Source of the DNA: Pempheris klunzingeri
Lineage: Eukaryota; Chordata; Actinopteri; Acropomatiformes; Pempheridae
DNA: 64,000 nt
Assembly: GCF_042242105.1 (NCBI RefSeq)
Contig: NC_092021.1
Span: 6,994,355 to 7,058,354, forward strand
Direction: 5' to 3'
Within the stretch, counting starts at the first letter, position 1, and each line of letters opens with the position of its first letter. A program made the translations under genes and the position numbers. Positions 1 through 11,000 of this stretch are shown here, in pieces. A model generated the notes under the pieces. That model made no database searches, had not been told where the DNA came from, and saw only the letters and a list, made by a program, of their open reading frames with translations.

Positions 1-200
1 TATATATATATTGTGGCGTGTTTATTATGAATAATAGGATTTTAGGCATTTGCTAAAATTGCGTCATATTCTCAGTATTGTGTTGCTTGACACTGTATTT
101 TTTTTAATATTAATGTTTGTTCCTCACCGGAAGATACAAGAAGACGGACAAGACTTCCGAATGTAAAAAAAGAAGAAGACGAAGAAGAAGAAAAAAAAAG

Positions 201-3200
201 ATGGCGCTGCCCATATTAAGAGGTTGTTCCAGGTTGCCATCAGCAGTTAGCTTTACCCGTCTGTATTTGAGTGAAAGTATCCTCCTGAACGGGTCCGCCA
301 GAACACCGCTCCCTCCCCGGACAGCTGCCGTCCGCCCGTACAGCTCGGACCGGGGCGGGCAGAAGCAGAACCCGAGCGTGGTGTTCGTCGGCGTCCCGAA
401 CCCCTTCATTTGGTTCCGCACCCGAATATACTACTTTCTGATCAGGGCTTACTTTGATAAAGAGTTCAGCATTGAAGAGTTCACGAAAGGAGCGAAGCAG
501 GTCTGTGACGACCTGAAAATACCTGATGATGACACAGATAATACAGCCTCACCTTGTGTATCCACCATCACACTCATCTTGTGAACTCTTGCAGGCCTTC
601 TCTCATGTCTCCAGGCTGCTGTCACTGTGTCAGTTTGAAGCTTTGGAGGGACTCGTGGCCAAAGACGTGAGTATCGAACCCAGCGGGTCCAAACTTGTGT
701 GTAGTTTGAAGTCAGTGTACAATGAATGAGTGCATCATCTGTTCAAATGTCACAAATACAATCCAAATGGGTTGTCCGAGTATTACATTTTATTGGCTTC
801 TTGGTGTTTATAACAGAGCTGCACCACCATCCACTGGACTTTCTTATGTCCAGCCCCCCCTGGACAGTGGTGTTCATCATCATCATCTTAGGATCCAATA
901 CACTGAACCTCTAGCAACTCTCACACATTATTAATCAGATCCGCACTACATACAATTTGATTGTCAATATTATTCTAAAATGCCAAAAGTGAAGTTTACA
1001 GAGTTTAATAAATGGAACACTGGTCTCAGATCAGTGCCCACTGTTGGCAGACATCCTCAGCTGAGGCGCCTGAGTCTGTACAGGGAGAGAAGAACTCTCA
1101 TCACGGCATCCCGAGCATCATCTGCACACCCACAAACTGCTAGCTTTTAGAATGCATGCTGACTTTATTTTTTTATTGTGAACACACTTCGCACTCTAGA
1201 GCAGAGCTGCAGCCAATAATTGATTAATCAGTTAGTTGCCAACTGTTAAATTAATTGTAAACTATTTTGATAACCAATTAATCACTTTGAGTAATTTTTT
1301 TAAAAAAGAAATTGGAGGACGTCACTTTGGGAAACACTCATCAACATTTTTCACCATTTTCTGAACCAACCAACTAATCAATAGCTGGCTGCAGCCCTGC
1401 TGTAGACCTGCTAAGGACTGGTGTGCAGCATGGAGTTGGGACGGAGCTGCAGTCTCTCTTCCGTCACAGTTCTACTGTTCGTAATAACACTGCATCCTAT
1501 TGTTCAAGTTTATAGCAGTCATACCAAAATGCTGTATAAGCTGTTCAATAAATCACTAAAGATTAACAAGTAATACTGATATAGAGCACATAATGAACAC
1601 ACGCATAGTTAAGGCGGGTTCAGATGTCATAGAATAAAATGTGCCTCAGCCTAGAAAGTGGATTAGACGGTAGCTTTAGGTCAGAACACCTCATAGAATA
1701 GAATAGAATAGAATTGAATAGATCTTAATTGTCATTGTTGTGAGACAATGAAAGGCAGTTTAGCAGCTCTATGCAAAGTACAAATAGTGAGGAAATCAGA
1801 GGATTTAATAGAAAGGACCAGATCATTGAGTGCTAGATCTAAAATCTGTCCTACTCCACACTGAAATGGGACAAATGGCTGACAGCATAATTACCAACAT
1901 GGGGAAGTAGTAAATCTGTATATTTCCTGGTCCATGAGGCTCAATGCCCTGCATGTTTTAGACATCATCCAGCTCTGCAGAGGCCTGATAAGGACCCATT
2001 CATTTGACTCGGGTGTGCTGGGAACAGGAAAGCATATAGAATATGCAGAGCAGTGGGCTTCAAGGACCGGGACTGGGAAACGCTGCTTTAGAGTTTCACA
2101 ACAGCTCATAAACGGATGCAGCTTGTGATGAGGGATCATAGGTGGGAATTCCTGGCACAAGCCAAACAGGCTGGGAACCAGCCAACAAAGATGTGGATAA
2201 GTATTCAGAGCGATTGCGTCTAATGAAGAAAGTAGTGAAAAATGTTGTTTGTCAGGTTGCCTTTCTTGTGTCAAAGCATACACGTGCAGTATTCCTGAGT
2301 AACCGCTCAGCTGGTGTTAAGCTTCATATGATTGTCATTACAGCTGATTGGAAAGCTCGAGGAGAAGTGCAAACTTCTGCCATCGACCTACAAGAAAGCT
2401 CTCTCTGCAGATCCCGATGAGATCATGCACATGTCAGCCGGAGATGTGGGGATCTACTACGATGATAATGGTCAGCATGAAATGTTGTAAGGGGTAAGGC
2501 TGGTGATATCTGTCTGTTCCCGATTGTCCACTAATTCCATGAAAAGGCCAAAACCAACAATTAATTGATCCTGCCGCCAAGTGGTGTTGTAAACTTCCCC
2601 GTTGTGGGACTAACAACATGTTGGGAACATGTTATATCTTATCTTAAGTACTGTGTGATAAGCCTGATATCTTATCCCTCTATGCTGTAGAGCTCCACTG
2701 CTGTCTAGAAACACATCTGTGTTACCGTTAGGGATGCACTCGTTCTCACTAGTAGCCAATACGACGTTGAAATAACAAGTTGGCCGATACTGATGTTTCA
2801 TCTTGTTGTTGCTCTTGTTTATTTTGCTTTTGTTGTCGTTCCCTCATTTGTGCCACGGAGACAAATAAATCTTTGAACGACCACAAATTCAATCATACAA
2901 ATTTATGGTACAACCTTTAATATAACTTAATAACCGCAATATGAAAGGATATTTTCTAAAACTATAATACCTTTTTAACCTGATATACAACTACCTACTT
3001 CGTCTCTGCATTTATTTATTTATTTATTTCATTTTGCAGCTTTCAGGTTATCGTTGTACCGGTCTTTTTCAAATGGGTGATGAGATTTGGATGTATTATA
3101 GTTGTTGCCTGTAGTACGTCCTCTTGAAATGTCACTGGAACACAAACTGCATGTTGCTGATCTTTCTTCGACGCAGTTTAATACTCTCTTTCTCTCTGTC

Positions 3201-4280
3201 ACGTTTATTTGAAATTAAACCGCAGGCGTGCAACGCTGGCTGCTAGCTAGTCCGACCGCAAACAACCAAATGAAGTTATTTAGACTGAGCCCCAAATACA
3301 TGATCCTGCTGCTGGAAGAGCTCACTAGAATACCAAATGTGGATTAATCCACCGCTGAAAATAGTTCCCCAACAAATGCATCATTTACTCCTGTTTTATT
3401 AACATTTGTTGAAAATGACAGTGCCCAGGGTTTTTTAAAGGGAAATTGCTTAGTTTCTTTTTCCCCAAGTAAAAGTACATAGTGTATATGATATACGTGT
3501 ATATGTAGTATATAGTAAGCTGTTTATAGATTCATGGCCTCTGTAGGGACCAATGGAGCTGAGGGCCTCAGAAAAGGTGGGGAGTTGGAAAGAATAATGT
3601 CTGACTAACACTGTTGATTTTGGTCTTTTTATGGAATTTGTTGACAGCACAAAAAACAGAACATAGTCAGCCTTAACCTTTTTAGATGTCTGTGCCGTGT
3701 TTATAGCTTTAATATTTGTATGTTATCTTCATTATTTTGGAGAGCACTTGATTTTTTTTTATTTCTTTAAGTTAAAGCAAGACCATTAAATGTACGTAGC
3801 CCGACATCACAAATGCACCATAGAGGGCTTTACAATCCGTACAGCATATTAAACGTTAAAAAACACAGACAGACACGCAACAATGTTGGCGTGCAGAATG
3901 GTGTGATTATTTCTGCAGCGTTAATCAATGCTGTCTCTCTCCAGGGAGAAAATTTGTCAGCATTCTGATGCAATTCTGGTACCTGACAAGTGCTCACCTT
4001 CCTGAAGACGGCGTGAAGGCAGCCCATGTCTTCCACATGACCAACGGAGAGGGAGAAGCAGAAACGAAGAGCCTGCTAACTGCAAATTATGAGTGAGCAC
4101 ATCTTTCTCGTCAGGAGTGTAACGACCCGTGCGTGCAAAATCTAAAATCTTTGTGTGATGTGGAATATTCATTATGATCTTTCGTTTTGGCTCTTCGACA
4201 GATTCCAAAGGGAGTTTACTAAGGGAGTGCCTCCGGACTGGACCATTACGAGGATAGAGCACTCCAAGTTTTTGGATTAA
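201..4280 (+). CDS. maip1: Matrix AAA peptidase interacting protein 1 (five coding exons)
   Basis: Coding exons are 201-500, 595-666, 2344-2470, 3945-4092 and 4202-4280, with GT..AG introns and phases that join cleanly. The product is 241 aa, a little shorter than the mammalian protein (about 290 aa). The N-terminus is rich in Arg, Ser and Leu with few acidic residues, as in a mitochondrial presequence. The conserved part then follows (FIWFRTRIYYF, EFSIEEFTKGAKQAFSHVS, FVSILMQFWYLTS, PPDWTITRIEHSKFLD). In the known family the protein resides in the mitochondrial matrix, binds the m-AAA protease (AFG3L2) and protects newly imported EMRE, a subunit of the mitochondrial calcium uniporter. I chose the ATG at 201 because homology and the presequence begin there; an in-frame ATG at 117 would add 28 residues, many of them Lys/Arg. 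The small second exon and the large repeat-filled introns 2 and 3 are normal for a fish gene. Confidence 0.9.
1202..1399. mobile_element. hAT-like MITE with terminal inverted repeats
   Basis: The left end (CAGAGCTGCAGCC, then AATTGATTAATCAGTTAG) and the reverse complement of the right end (CAGGGCTGCAGCC, then TATTGATTAGTTGGTTGG) match closely over about 35 bp. Directly outside are 8-bp flanks, CTCTAGAG at 1194-1201 and CTGTAGAC at 1400-1407, agreeing at 6 of 8 positions, as expected for a decayed hAT target-site duplication. The element is 198 bp, non-coding, and lies in maip1 intron 2. The hAT assignment is inferred from the 8-bp duplication and the CAG..CTG ends. Confidence 0.65.
1690..1790 (-). 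repeat. LINE-type 3' tail with AATAG pentamer repeat
   Basis: A run of tagaa-type pentamers (1692-1720) is followed by cttaattgtcattgttgtg. Read on the minus strand this is a retroposon tail that ends in a short tandem repeat after a ..GACAATTAAGAT motif, which is a familiar 3' end of fish LINEs. No coding part remains. The family is not resolved. Confidence 0.4.
2471..3944 (+). other. maip1 intron 3
   Basis: Non-coding interval between exons 3 and 4. About 2676-2724 and 3325-3385 resemble the beginning and the tail of the same dispersed repeat found at 7917-8230, with unrelated repeat-like DNA between them. A (TTTA)n run sits at about 3012-3028. No gene seen. Confidence 0.5.
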
Positions 4281-5011
4281 AGTGGTTTTGATTTGAGGCA
4301 GTTGGTCCAGTGGGAACTAGGCAAAGACATTAAAATCCCCTCGATATTTCCTTTCATTAAGGTAATTGGCAGAAAACAGGACACGTAGCCTCACTGGGAA
4401 GTCAGAGGAAAGCACCAGGACAAACTTGGATTCATCCACTAGCCACTATAGAAAAGACACACGAGCCAAACACAACAGGTACTGCCCAAAGCTGTCTGCA
4501 GTAAATCTTCATTTTCATCACGATCTCTGATATAAAAAAAAATCAGAGATCACAACTCTTTCTCTGGAAGGTTTTGTACATTCCGGAATGTGGCCAGAGG
4601 AACCGATTATTATTTTCAGATCAATCGCATCCTTATTTGCACTATTATGTAACATCATATGAGCGGGGCTTGCTGCATATTTGTGTACTGAGCACCCCCT
4701 CTGGGAAACTCATCTTGTTTTTTTTATTTTTTATTTTTAATAACACTGATCAGTGTCTGCTACTGTATTTCCAAGTAGAGGACTCTTGTTTCTCTGTGGA
4801 AGACTGTGTGGTATAAAGATGTTGCAATTCACTGTGCCACGTCTCTCCACAAAAAAAAAAAGAGTTTTCTTTTTCTCACACCAATGATTTGACCTGTTGC
4901 AGTCGCCTGGCTCTGAAGTAAATGCTATATGTACTGTGTGTGTATACACCTGTGTGCAATGGCTGAGGCAGCGTGATGTAGCTGCATCGGGCCTTTGATT
5001 GTTTTATTAAA
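4281..5011 (+). other. maip1: maip1 3' UTR and poly(A) signal
   Basis: No coding potential is seen after the TAA at 4278-4280. An ATTAAA poly(A) signal lies at 5006-5011, about 0.73 kb after the stop, in AT-rich sequence; no AATAAA occurs earlier. The stretch contains a perfect 10-bp inverted repeat at 4522-4551. The signal assignment is inferred from sequence only. Confidence 0.55.
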
Positions 5012-5362
5012 GATTTGAAAAATGAATACGGTCATTTCAACACTCAACATGTATTCTGTTTTCTAATTGCGTTTAGTATTTAAATAATAATGTGATGATT
5101 GCACAAGACTATGGGGCCTTTTTCTATTTATTTTTTTTGTGTTTCAAGTCAATTCAATTAAAATACAAGTATACTGTTATACTCAGTGCATACTTATACA
5201 CTAATAATAATTATTGAATTACAGAAGCACGAAAGAAGATTGTGTTGAGGCCGTTTAACGCACAATCCTCGATCAATTATCAATGAAAGTAAAAAAATGA
5301 AAATGAAAACGAAAGAAAAATCCAGCAGAAGCAGCTGAATTTAGCGTTTGTGTATCTCATTA

Positions 5363-5424
5363 TGACGTGACTCGCTGCGTGCTCTCCCATTGGTCCATTT
5401 TCTCACGCTCTCTTCTCCTATTGG
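5363..5424 (+). promoter_or_regulatory. Putative pgap1 promoter: UPRE/CRE-like site and two inverted CCAAT boxes
   Basis: TGACGTGA lies at 5363-5370. It matches the UPR element consensus TGACGTG(G/A) bound by XBP1/ATF6, and is also a CRE-like half site. Two ATTGG motifs (CCAAT on the minus strand) lie at 5389-5393 and 5420-5424, 31 bp apart, about three helical turns, a spacing seen in NF-Y-dependent promoters. No TATA box is evident. They lie 185-246 bp before the pgap1 start codon, and sequence downstream becomes GC-rich. The functional reading is inference. Confidence 0.45.
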
Positions 5425-5529
5425 CCGAGAAACCTGCCAATCCGCGCTGTTTGTACTGTGTGTGTGTGAGTCCTGCTGAGAGAGGCTCCGCCGGCGAGTG
5501 TGACAGCCTGTGTGTCGACGTGCGCGGCG

Positions 5530-5605
5530 ATGGAGGCGACCGAATGAAGACGAAAACATGGAGCTGAAACACCTGTAAATGTTTGAAGCCCGGAGTCACA
5601 GCTGA
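5530..5605 (+). promoter_or_regulatory. Cluster of four short upstream ORFs before pgap1
   Basis: Four minimal ORFs precede the main start: 5530-5547 (5 codons), 5544-5567 (7 codons), 5558-5578 (6 codons) and 5579-5605 (8 codons). The first three overlap in different frames. The fourth stops with TGA three bases before the main ATG at 5609. The first ATG has G at -3 and G at +4, a good initiation context. They matter only if transcription starts upstream of 5530, which I infer from the promoter-like motifs further upstream. Confidence 0.5.
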
Positions 5606-5608
5606 ACC

Positions 5609-8007
5609 ATGAAACTCGCCACTGTGGCCTTCTACGGGGTCGCTCTGGGGCTTCTGGCGGTCGGCCTGCGAGAGTTGCTGACTGGCTTCGAGGAGAACAG
5701 ATGCAGCATGACCTATATGTTTGAATACCCCGAGTACCGGGTGAGTAGCCGGGCTAATTATTTCACCGAACACCTCATGCTCTAAGTTCTCCCCCCCCAG
5801 TTAGCTAGTAGCCTGCTGGAAGTGCTTCGCTGTCACCCACAGAGGCTAAACACACCGTGTGTTGTTTCCACCTGAACACACACTGGCATGAATTAGCCCA
5901 GGAACCTGCCAAACGTCTTGGAGCTATTTCCTGGAAGCTGCTAACGTTACCACACACACTGAGCATCGTCAGGCGGAGGGCTGGGCTGCTTCAGAAGAGG
6001 GCTCACGTGTTGTCCCCCCACACCTACCTGGTTCGTCGGGTGTGTGTGTGTGTGTGTCTTTGTTGAGCAGTCGGATCAGATAAGGCTAAATTAGCCACAT
6101 TAGAAAACCATAAATCAACTGCTGATCCTTGAATCCTCTCAGCATCAGCAGAGCAGCTTTGCAAGCTCCCCACGTGTGTAGCTGTCAGTCAGTCAGTCAG
6201 GCAGGCAGGCAGGCAGGTGAAGACGGCTGGATTTGCCTTGAAAATGTTGGTAATGTGAATGTAGGTCGCTTTCCTGTGCTTAATGCTCTATAATGTGTTC
6301 ATCTGGCCAGAAGTGGAGCACAGCTGGGGGCAGTGCACCGTATGGGCATCGACCCTCTTGCACACAGGAGTGTGTGCCTTTTTGTTTTGTTATGAAGGGA
6401 GGAACAATAGAAAGAACCCATGTAGGTGAAATAAAAATGTTTCCTTTGTTTTATATTGGCTAATGGACAATGGTCTGTTGGGTCACGGCTACATCGGTGT
6501 CAAAGCCTGCGGTGAATGCAGGGCAGACGAGTAAGAAAAGAATAATTCAGTAAATATTTCTTTTGTAAGATATTCAGAGGAAGGGAGGAAAGGTGCATCA
6601 CTACAAAATTATCATACAGCTCAATGTTATCTGCTGCACAGCAAAAGAATGCAGTTTGAGCAGGATTGGCTGGTGATTTTTAGATTTGTAGATACTAGAG
6701 CTGCAGCTGTCAAATCCTTACATTTTCAAATAATCATTTTCAATGAATTGTAAGTAGAAGAATGGAGTGTGAACATAATATCACATGTGTCTTGTTTTGT
6801 TCAACCAACCTTAAAATACTTTCTTTACTGAAAGCAGTAAATCCTCACATTTGAAAGGATGGAAACTGCTATTTTTATTTTTGACAATTTTGCTTGAAAG
6901 CGCATTTAAATTATTTATTGACTAACATTGTTTCAGATTATTTCTTTCCAATCAACCCCAGATGCGGTGTTACACTTGCATGACTGTCTATTACAAAGGT
7001 CTGGACGTCTCTTGTATACATTAAGGGTAAACTATGCCGGAAATTGAACGTCTTGTTTCCTTGTTTCCGGAGGGGAGATGCACACACTGCTGTAGCAGCT
7101 TTAATGTGCCTCATAGTGAGAACTGTTGCATGATGTGTTAACAGGTGTGACAAAGGCTTAGCGAACTGTCTGAGATTGATGTGACTGTGGGACCTCACCC
7201 CCTGATCTGTCTCTGTGATGTTGGCTTCACAGCGCGTGGCTCTGCCTCGCCGCGTGGCCAGACTGTACCCAGCGTACGGGCTCTACCTATACGGAGAGGG
7301 TCTGTACGCCCAGGAGACCCGAGCACTCAAACTCACCGGTGCCCCTGTGCTCTTCCTGCCTGGAAACGCTGGCAGTTACAAACAAGGTAAGTGCACAAAA
7401 TGAATGGAGGGTTAATAATGATTGGTCAGTATTAGCATTTTAATTTAGCATCCAGCAAAGGCAGAAAACAAGGCAGGTGAAGGCTGTGCATCAAAGCTTT
7501 GGACAACAGAGGCACTGAGATGCAGAGGCCGGAGGAGAATGGTGACTTTTTGGATGCGCTGAGGTTGTTGGAGGACACGAGCTTCATGCTTTTTACTGAT
7601 TAGTCTCTGGCAAGCAGACTGGATTGTCCTTCACAACTTTGCACACAGTATTTTAGGTCAGTGGACTTTGGAGGTGTGCCATATAACTGAAATAAGTTCC
7701 CAGAGCTTGTTTTATGTATGTGCTCAAGGTTGCACGTAAACATAAAACTGAGAAATTTGGCGTTTTCAGCCATTTTCCAGTAGTGTGTTTTTTGTTTAGT
7801 ATTTTTTTTTGTGTTATTGATGTCAAAGTTTCTTGCATCATTTTAAGGATATGCACAACCAGAGCTATACACTGAAGCATCTGAATTATACTTGTAGATG
7901 TTTAAGGCATCATCTTATTCCTCTGTGCCACAGAGCTACACTGTTGTCCGCGAACGCATCAACGAGCCACACTGTTGCACTGGGTGACATGTTCCTTCGT
8001 TCCTATG

Positions 8008-8044
<37 letters not shown>

Positions 8045-11000
8045 TAGTTTATTTTGAGTCAATCCCACACACACCGTTCTGGTGCCCCAGATACTCAATA
8101 GAGCGCCCAATGTGGATTTTTCCGCAGCTGAAAATAGTCCCCAACAAGTGCACAGCCTGAGTAAGTAACGTTTGCTAAATACTAGAGTGGCCAGCTGGCC
8201 AGGAAGTGACCCAGTCTTTTTTTAAAATGAGATCCATTTCTAAAGATATATGTCCTCAATAGGAACACATGAACCAGGGTCTGAGTCCATCTAATAAATT
8301 CTTACTCTCCTACCCTGTGGCACCAAGTCATTGTTGTTTTGGTGTTGTTGAGAATAAGAAAAATGTTGTATTGGACAGTATATTATAATAACATATTGGA
8401 GATCCGTCCTGAAAGCCTCTGGTGACGCAACTCTTTATCTAACTAATACCTCAGCTCTGCTTTGAATGATATGAATCCTTTCTGAGATTATGCTGGCCGC
8501 CTGCTCTTGCCATCAGTTGTGTGTAGGAGGCGAACACCCGCGCTTTTATTCATGTGAATACAAACACACTTTGCAGTTACATTGTGGTTTGTGATGATGG
8601 TCTGTGCTCTCTGTCATTTCTTGTCCCACGTTTAGAGTCCTCAAGCCAGTGGGTTTTTTTTTAGCAACAGCTGTTGTGAAGTTGGGAAGCTTATCAAACA
8701 GTTTGCAACAGCTCGATGAAGTAGCAGGTTCAATACAGACAGGGTGTTGTTGGTATGTTACAGGGATCGACCGTACGGGAAAACAGTAAACGTCTATGTA
8801 AATTTAATGAGCTCTCTAAGCAGTAAAGTGAGAATTTTCTTTTTAGGTCACAAGGAGCTGTCCTGAGGATATGAAGAAGCTCAGGATGTAATGACTCTTA
8901 TCAATAATTCAGAATATAAAAAAAATAATTTGCCCAGTTGTGCATAAAAAACCATTGCGTCATTTCAGTTGGCAGAGTAGCATTGAAGCTGGTGGTGATA
9001 AATGTAGGGAGTAGCTGTCCATGAAAACACCCGGCCTGATCACACCATCAAATGTCTTCTCCTCCTCACGAAGCTCGCTCCCTGGGCTCCGTGGCCCTGA
9101 GGAAGGCTGAAAACATGGAGGGAGGCCTCCACTTCAACGTGTTCACCGTGGACTTCAACGAGGAGCTGGTGGCCCTTTATGGCGGCAGTTTGCTCAGGCA
9201 GACACACTTCCTGCATGAGAGCATTAAGGCGATCCTGCGGCTCTACAAGGTCAGGCCTCAAATATCATCCACTCGTCAGACGGGGTTACTTACTGTGCAT
9301 GAGGGATGTGGCTGGTGGAGTAATGTTTCAGTGTGGAGGATGCATATCAAACACTAATCACATTCTGCCCCCTCTACATTTATTCTTTAAGGCATTCAAT
9401 TAACAGTAAACGTTCCAGTGTCCATTAGATATGTCTATGTATGTAAACCTGCAGGGGATACTGCATTTACACACGACTGTAACCTCTATTATTTGCAGTT
9501 GCAAATAAAGCTACTGGGGTGATTAATATCAGGATGGATACCAGTTAGCAGCGTTTGCCAGCAGTAAAAGTGGTCTGGCAACCAGCTCTTGGATGTGAGA
9601 TTTGATGATAACACGAGACGACTACCAGAGCCGCAATGAGGTTTTATTATTTGTGCTCAAACTGCAGGTGCATCAGTAATAAATCCTGCACAGTAATTTA
9701 ATGGAGAATCAGATGGAGCAATGACAGCTAATTCCGGTCACAATTAAAAACTAACAAACGGGTCTACTCCTACACGTGGCCCTAAATGCAACAAGTGGGT
9801 CGGGATTTTAACTCTCTGGTTTCTCCTTTCCTCTGCCGGCCAGCACTTGAAGGTCCCCCCTCACAGTGTGGTGCTTGTTGGTCACTCCATGGGAGGAGTG
9901 GTGGCCCGGGCGCTGTTCACTTTGCCCCGCTTCAACACCAACCTGGTCAGCCTCATCATTACCCAGGCCTCCCCTCACCTGGCTCCAGTGCTGGCCCTGG
10001 ACCCTTTCCTGCTGGGTAAGGAGAGCTGTTATGCTGCTATTGAATCGTGCGTTTACATTTTGTCTGTCCGTATGTCCTCATTCCAGGGCAACACGACGGG
10101 AAAACTTAATTCAAGACTCCAATGCAGGCCTACACAGTTCCTACTGTGCATGTACCTGTCACTTGTTTGTATATGCAAATATAGAAAGAATGTTTTTGGC
10201 TTGAATCTATGAACATGAGATTAATGGTTCATCTTTGCACTTCTCTTTGTGCCCTTCCCGTGTAGACTTCTACTCTGCAGTGAGGCAGAAGTGGGTGAAC
10301 CAGGCCAACAAGCTCAGGAATGTCACAGTTCTTTCGGTTGGAGGTGGTTACCGTGACTACCAGGTTCGCTCGGGCCTGACATCCCTACCTTGTCCCCCAG
10401 AAGATCCTAATAAGCTGTCACTGGTGGTAAGTCTTACTTCTGATTTGGTTAAATGTCACGTGACCTTATAATTGAGCTTTTTTTTAAGAACTGAGGAACT
10501 TGCCTACATTTCCACGAAAAGGAAATTTAAATTAACAAATTTAATATTTGCTTTATAATTTGTGCCCCCCATAAAAGTTCCTGCTGTATATTCTGACTTG
10601 TTAGCACCACGGCTGACGATACTAATTTGTGGAGCTATTTGGTGTAAAAAGGCTCTGTATGTTGTGTTAGATCTTCTCATAATGTTACTACATTGTGTTT
10701 TCTTGTGTTTGTCAAGGCAACTGCAGTTCCCAGGACATGGGTATCCACTGACCATCTGTCCATTGTTTGGTAAAAAACTTGGCATTATCTAATAGAAGAC
10801 TATGCATGAATTTAGAGCTACAGTTAAGCCCGAAATTATTCATACCCTTTGCAAACTGTCACAGTGGGAAAATCCAAAGTTCTATACCATTCCAAATAGT
10901 CCAAGCTGTTCTGAAGCATCCTAATTACCCTGATTCATTGGGAACAGCAGCAGCGGGAACAGTTTGAATCAACTCAACAGGTGAAAAACAGCAGCTCTCT

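Larger units (their letters stand above)
667..2343 (+). other. maip1 intron 2, repeat-rich
   Basis: This non-coding interval lies between the splice donor at 667 and the acceptor ending at 2343. It holds a hAT-like MITE (1202-1399) and a LINE-type 3' tail with AATAG pentamers (about 1690-1790). I see no other gene in it; the short open frames here have no splice support or recognisable family. Confidence 0.6.
7387..9073 (+). other. pgap1 intron 2
   Basis: No gene is seen. The interval carries a dispersed repeat copy (7917-8230) with an internal (AC)17 microsatellite at 8009-8042. The remainder is unique-looking AT-rich DNA. Confidence 0.5.
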
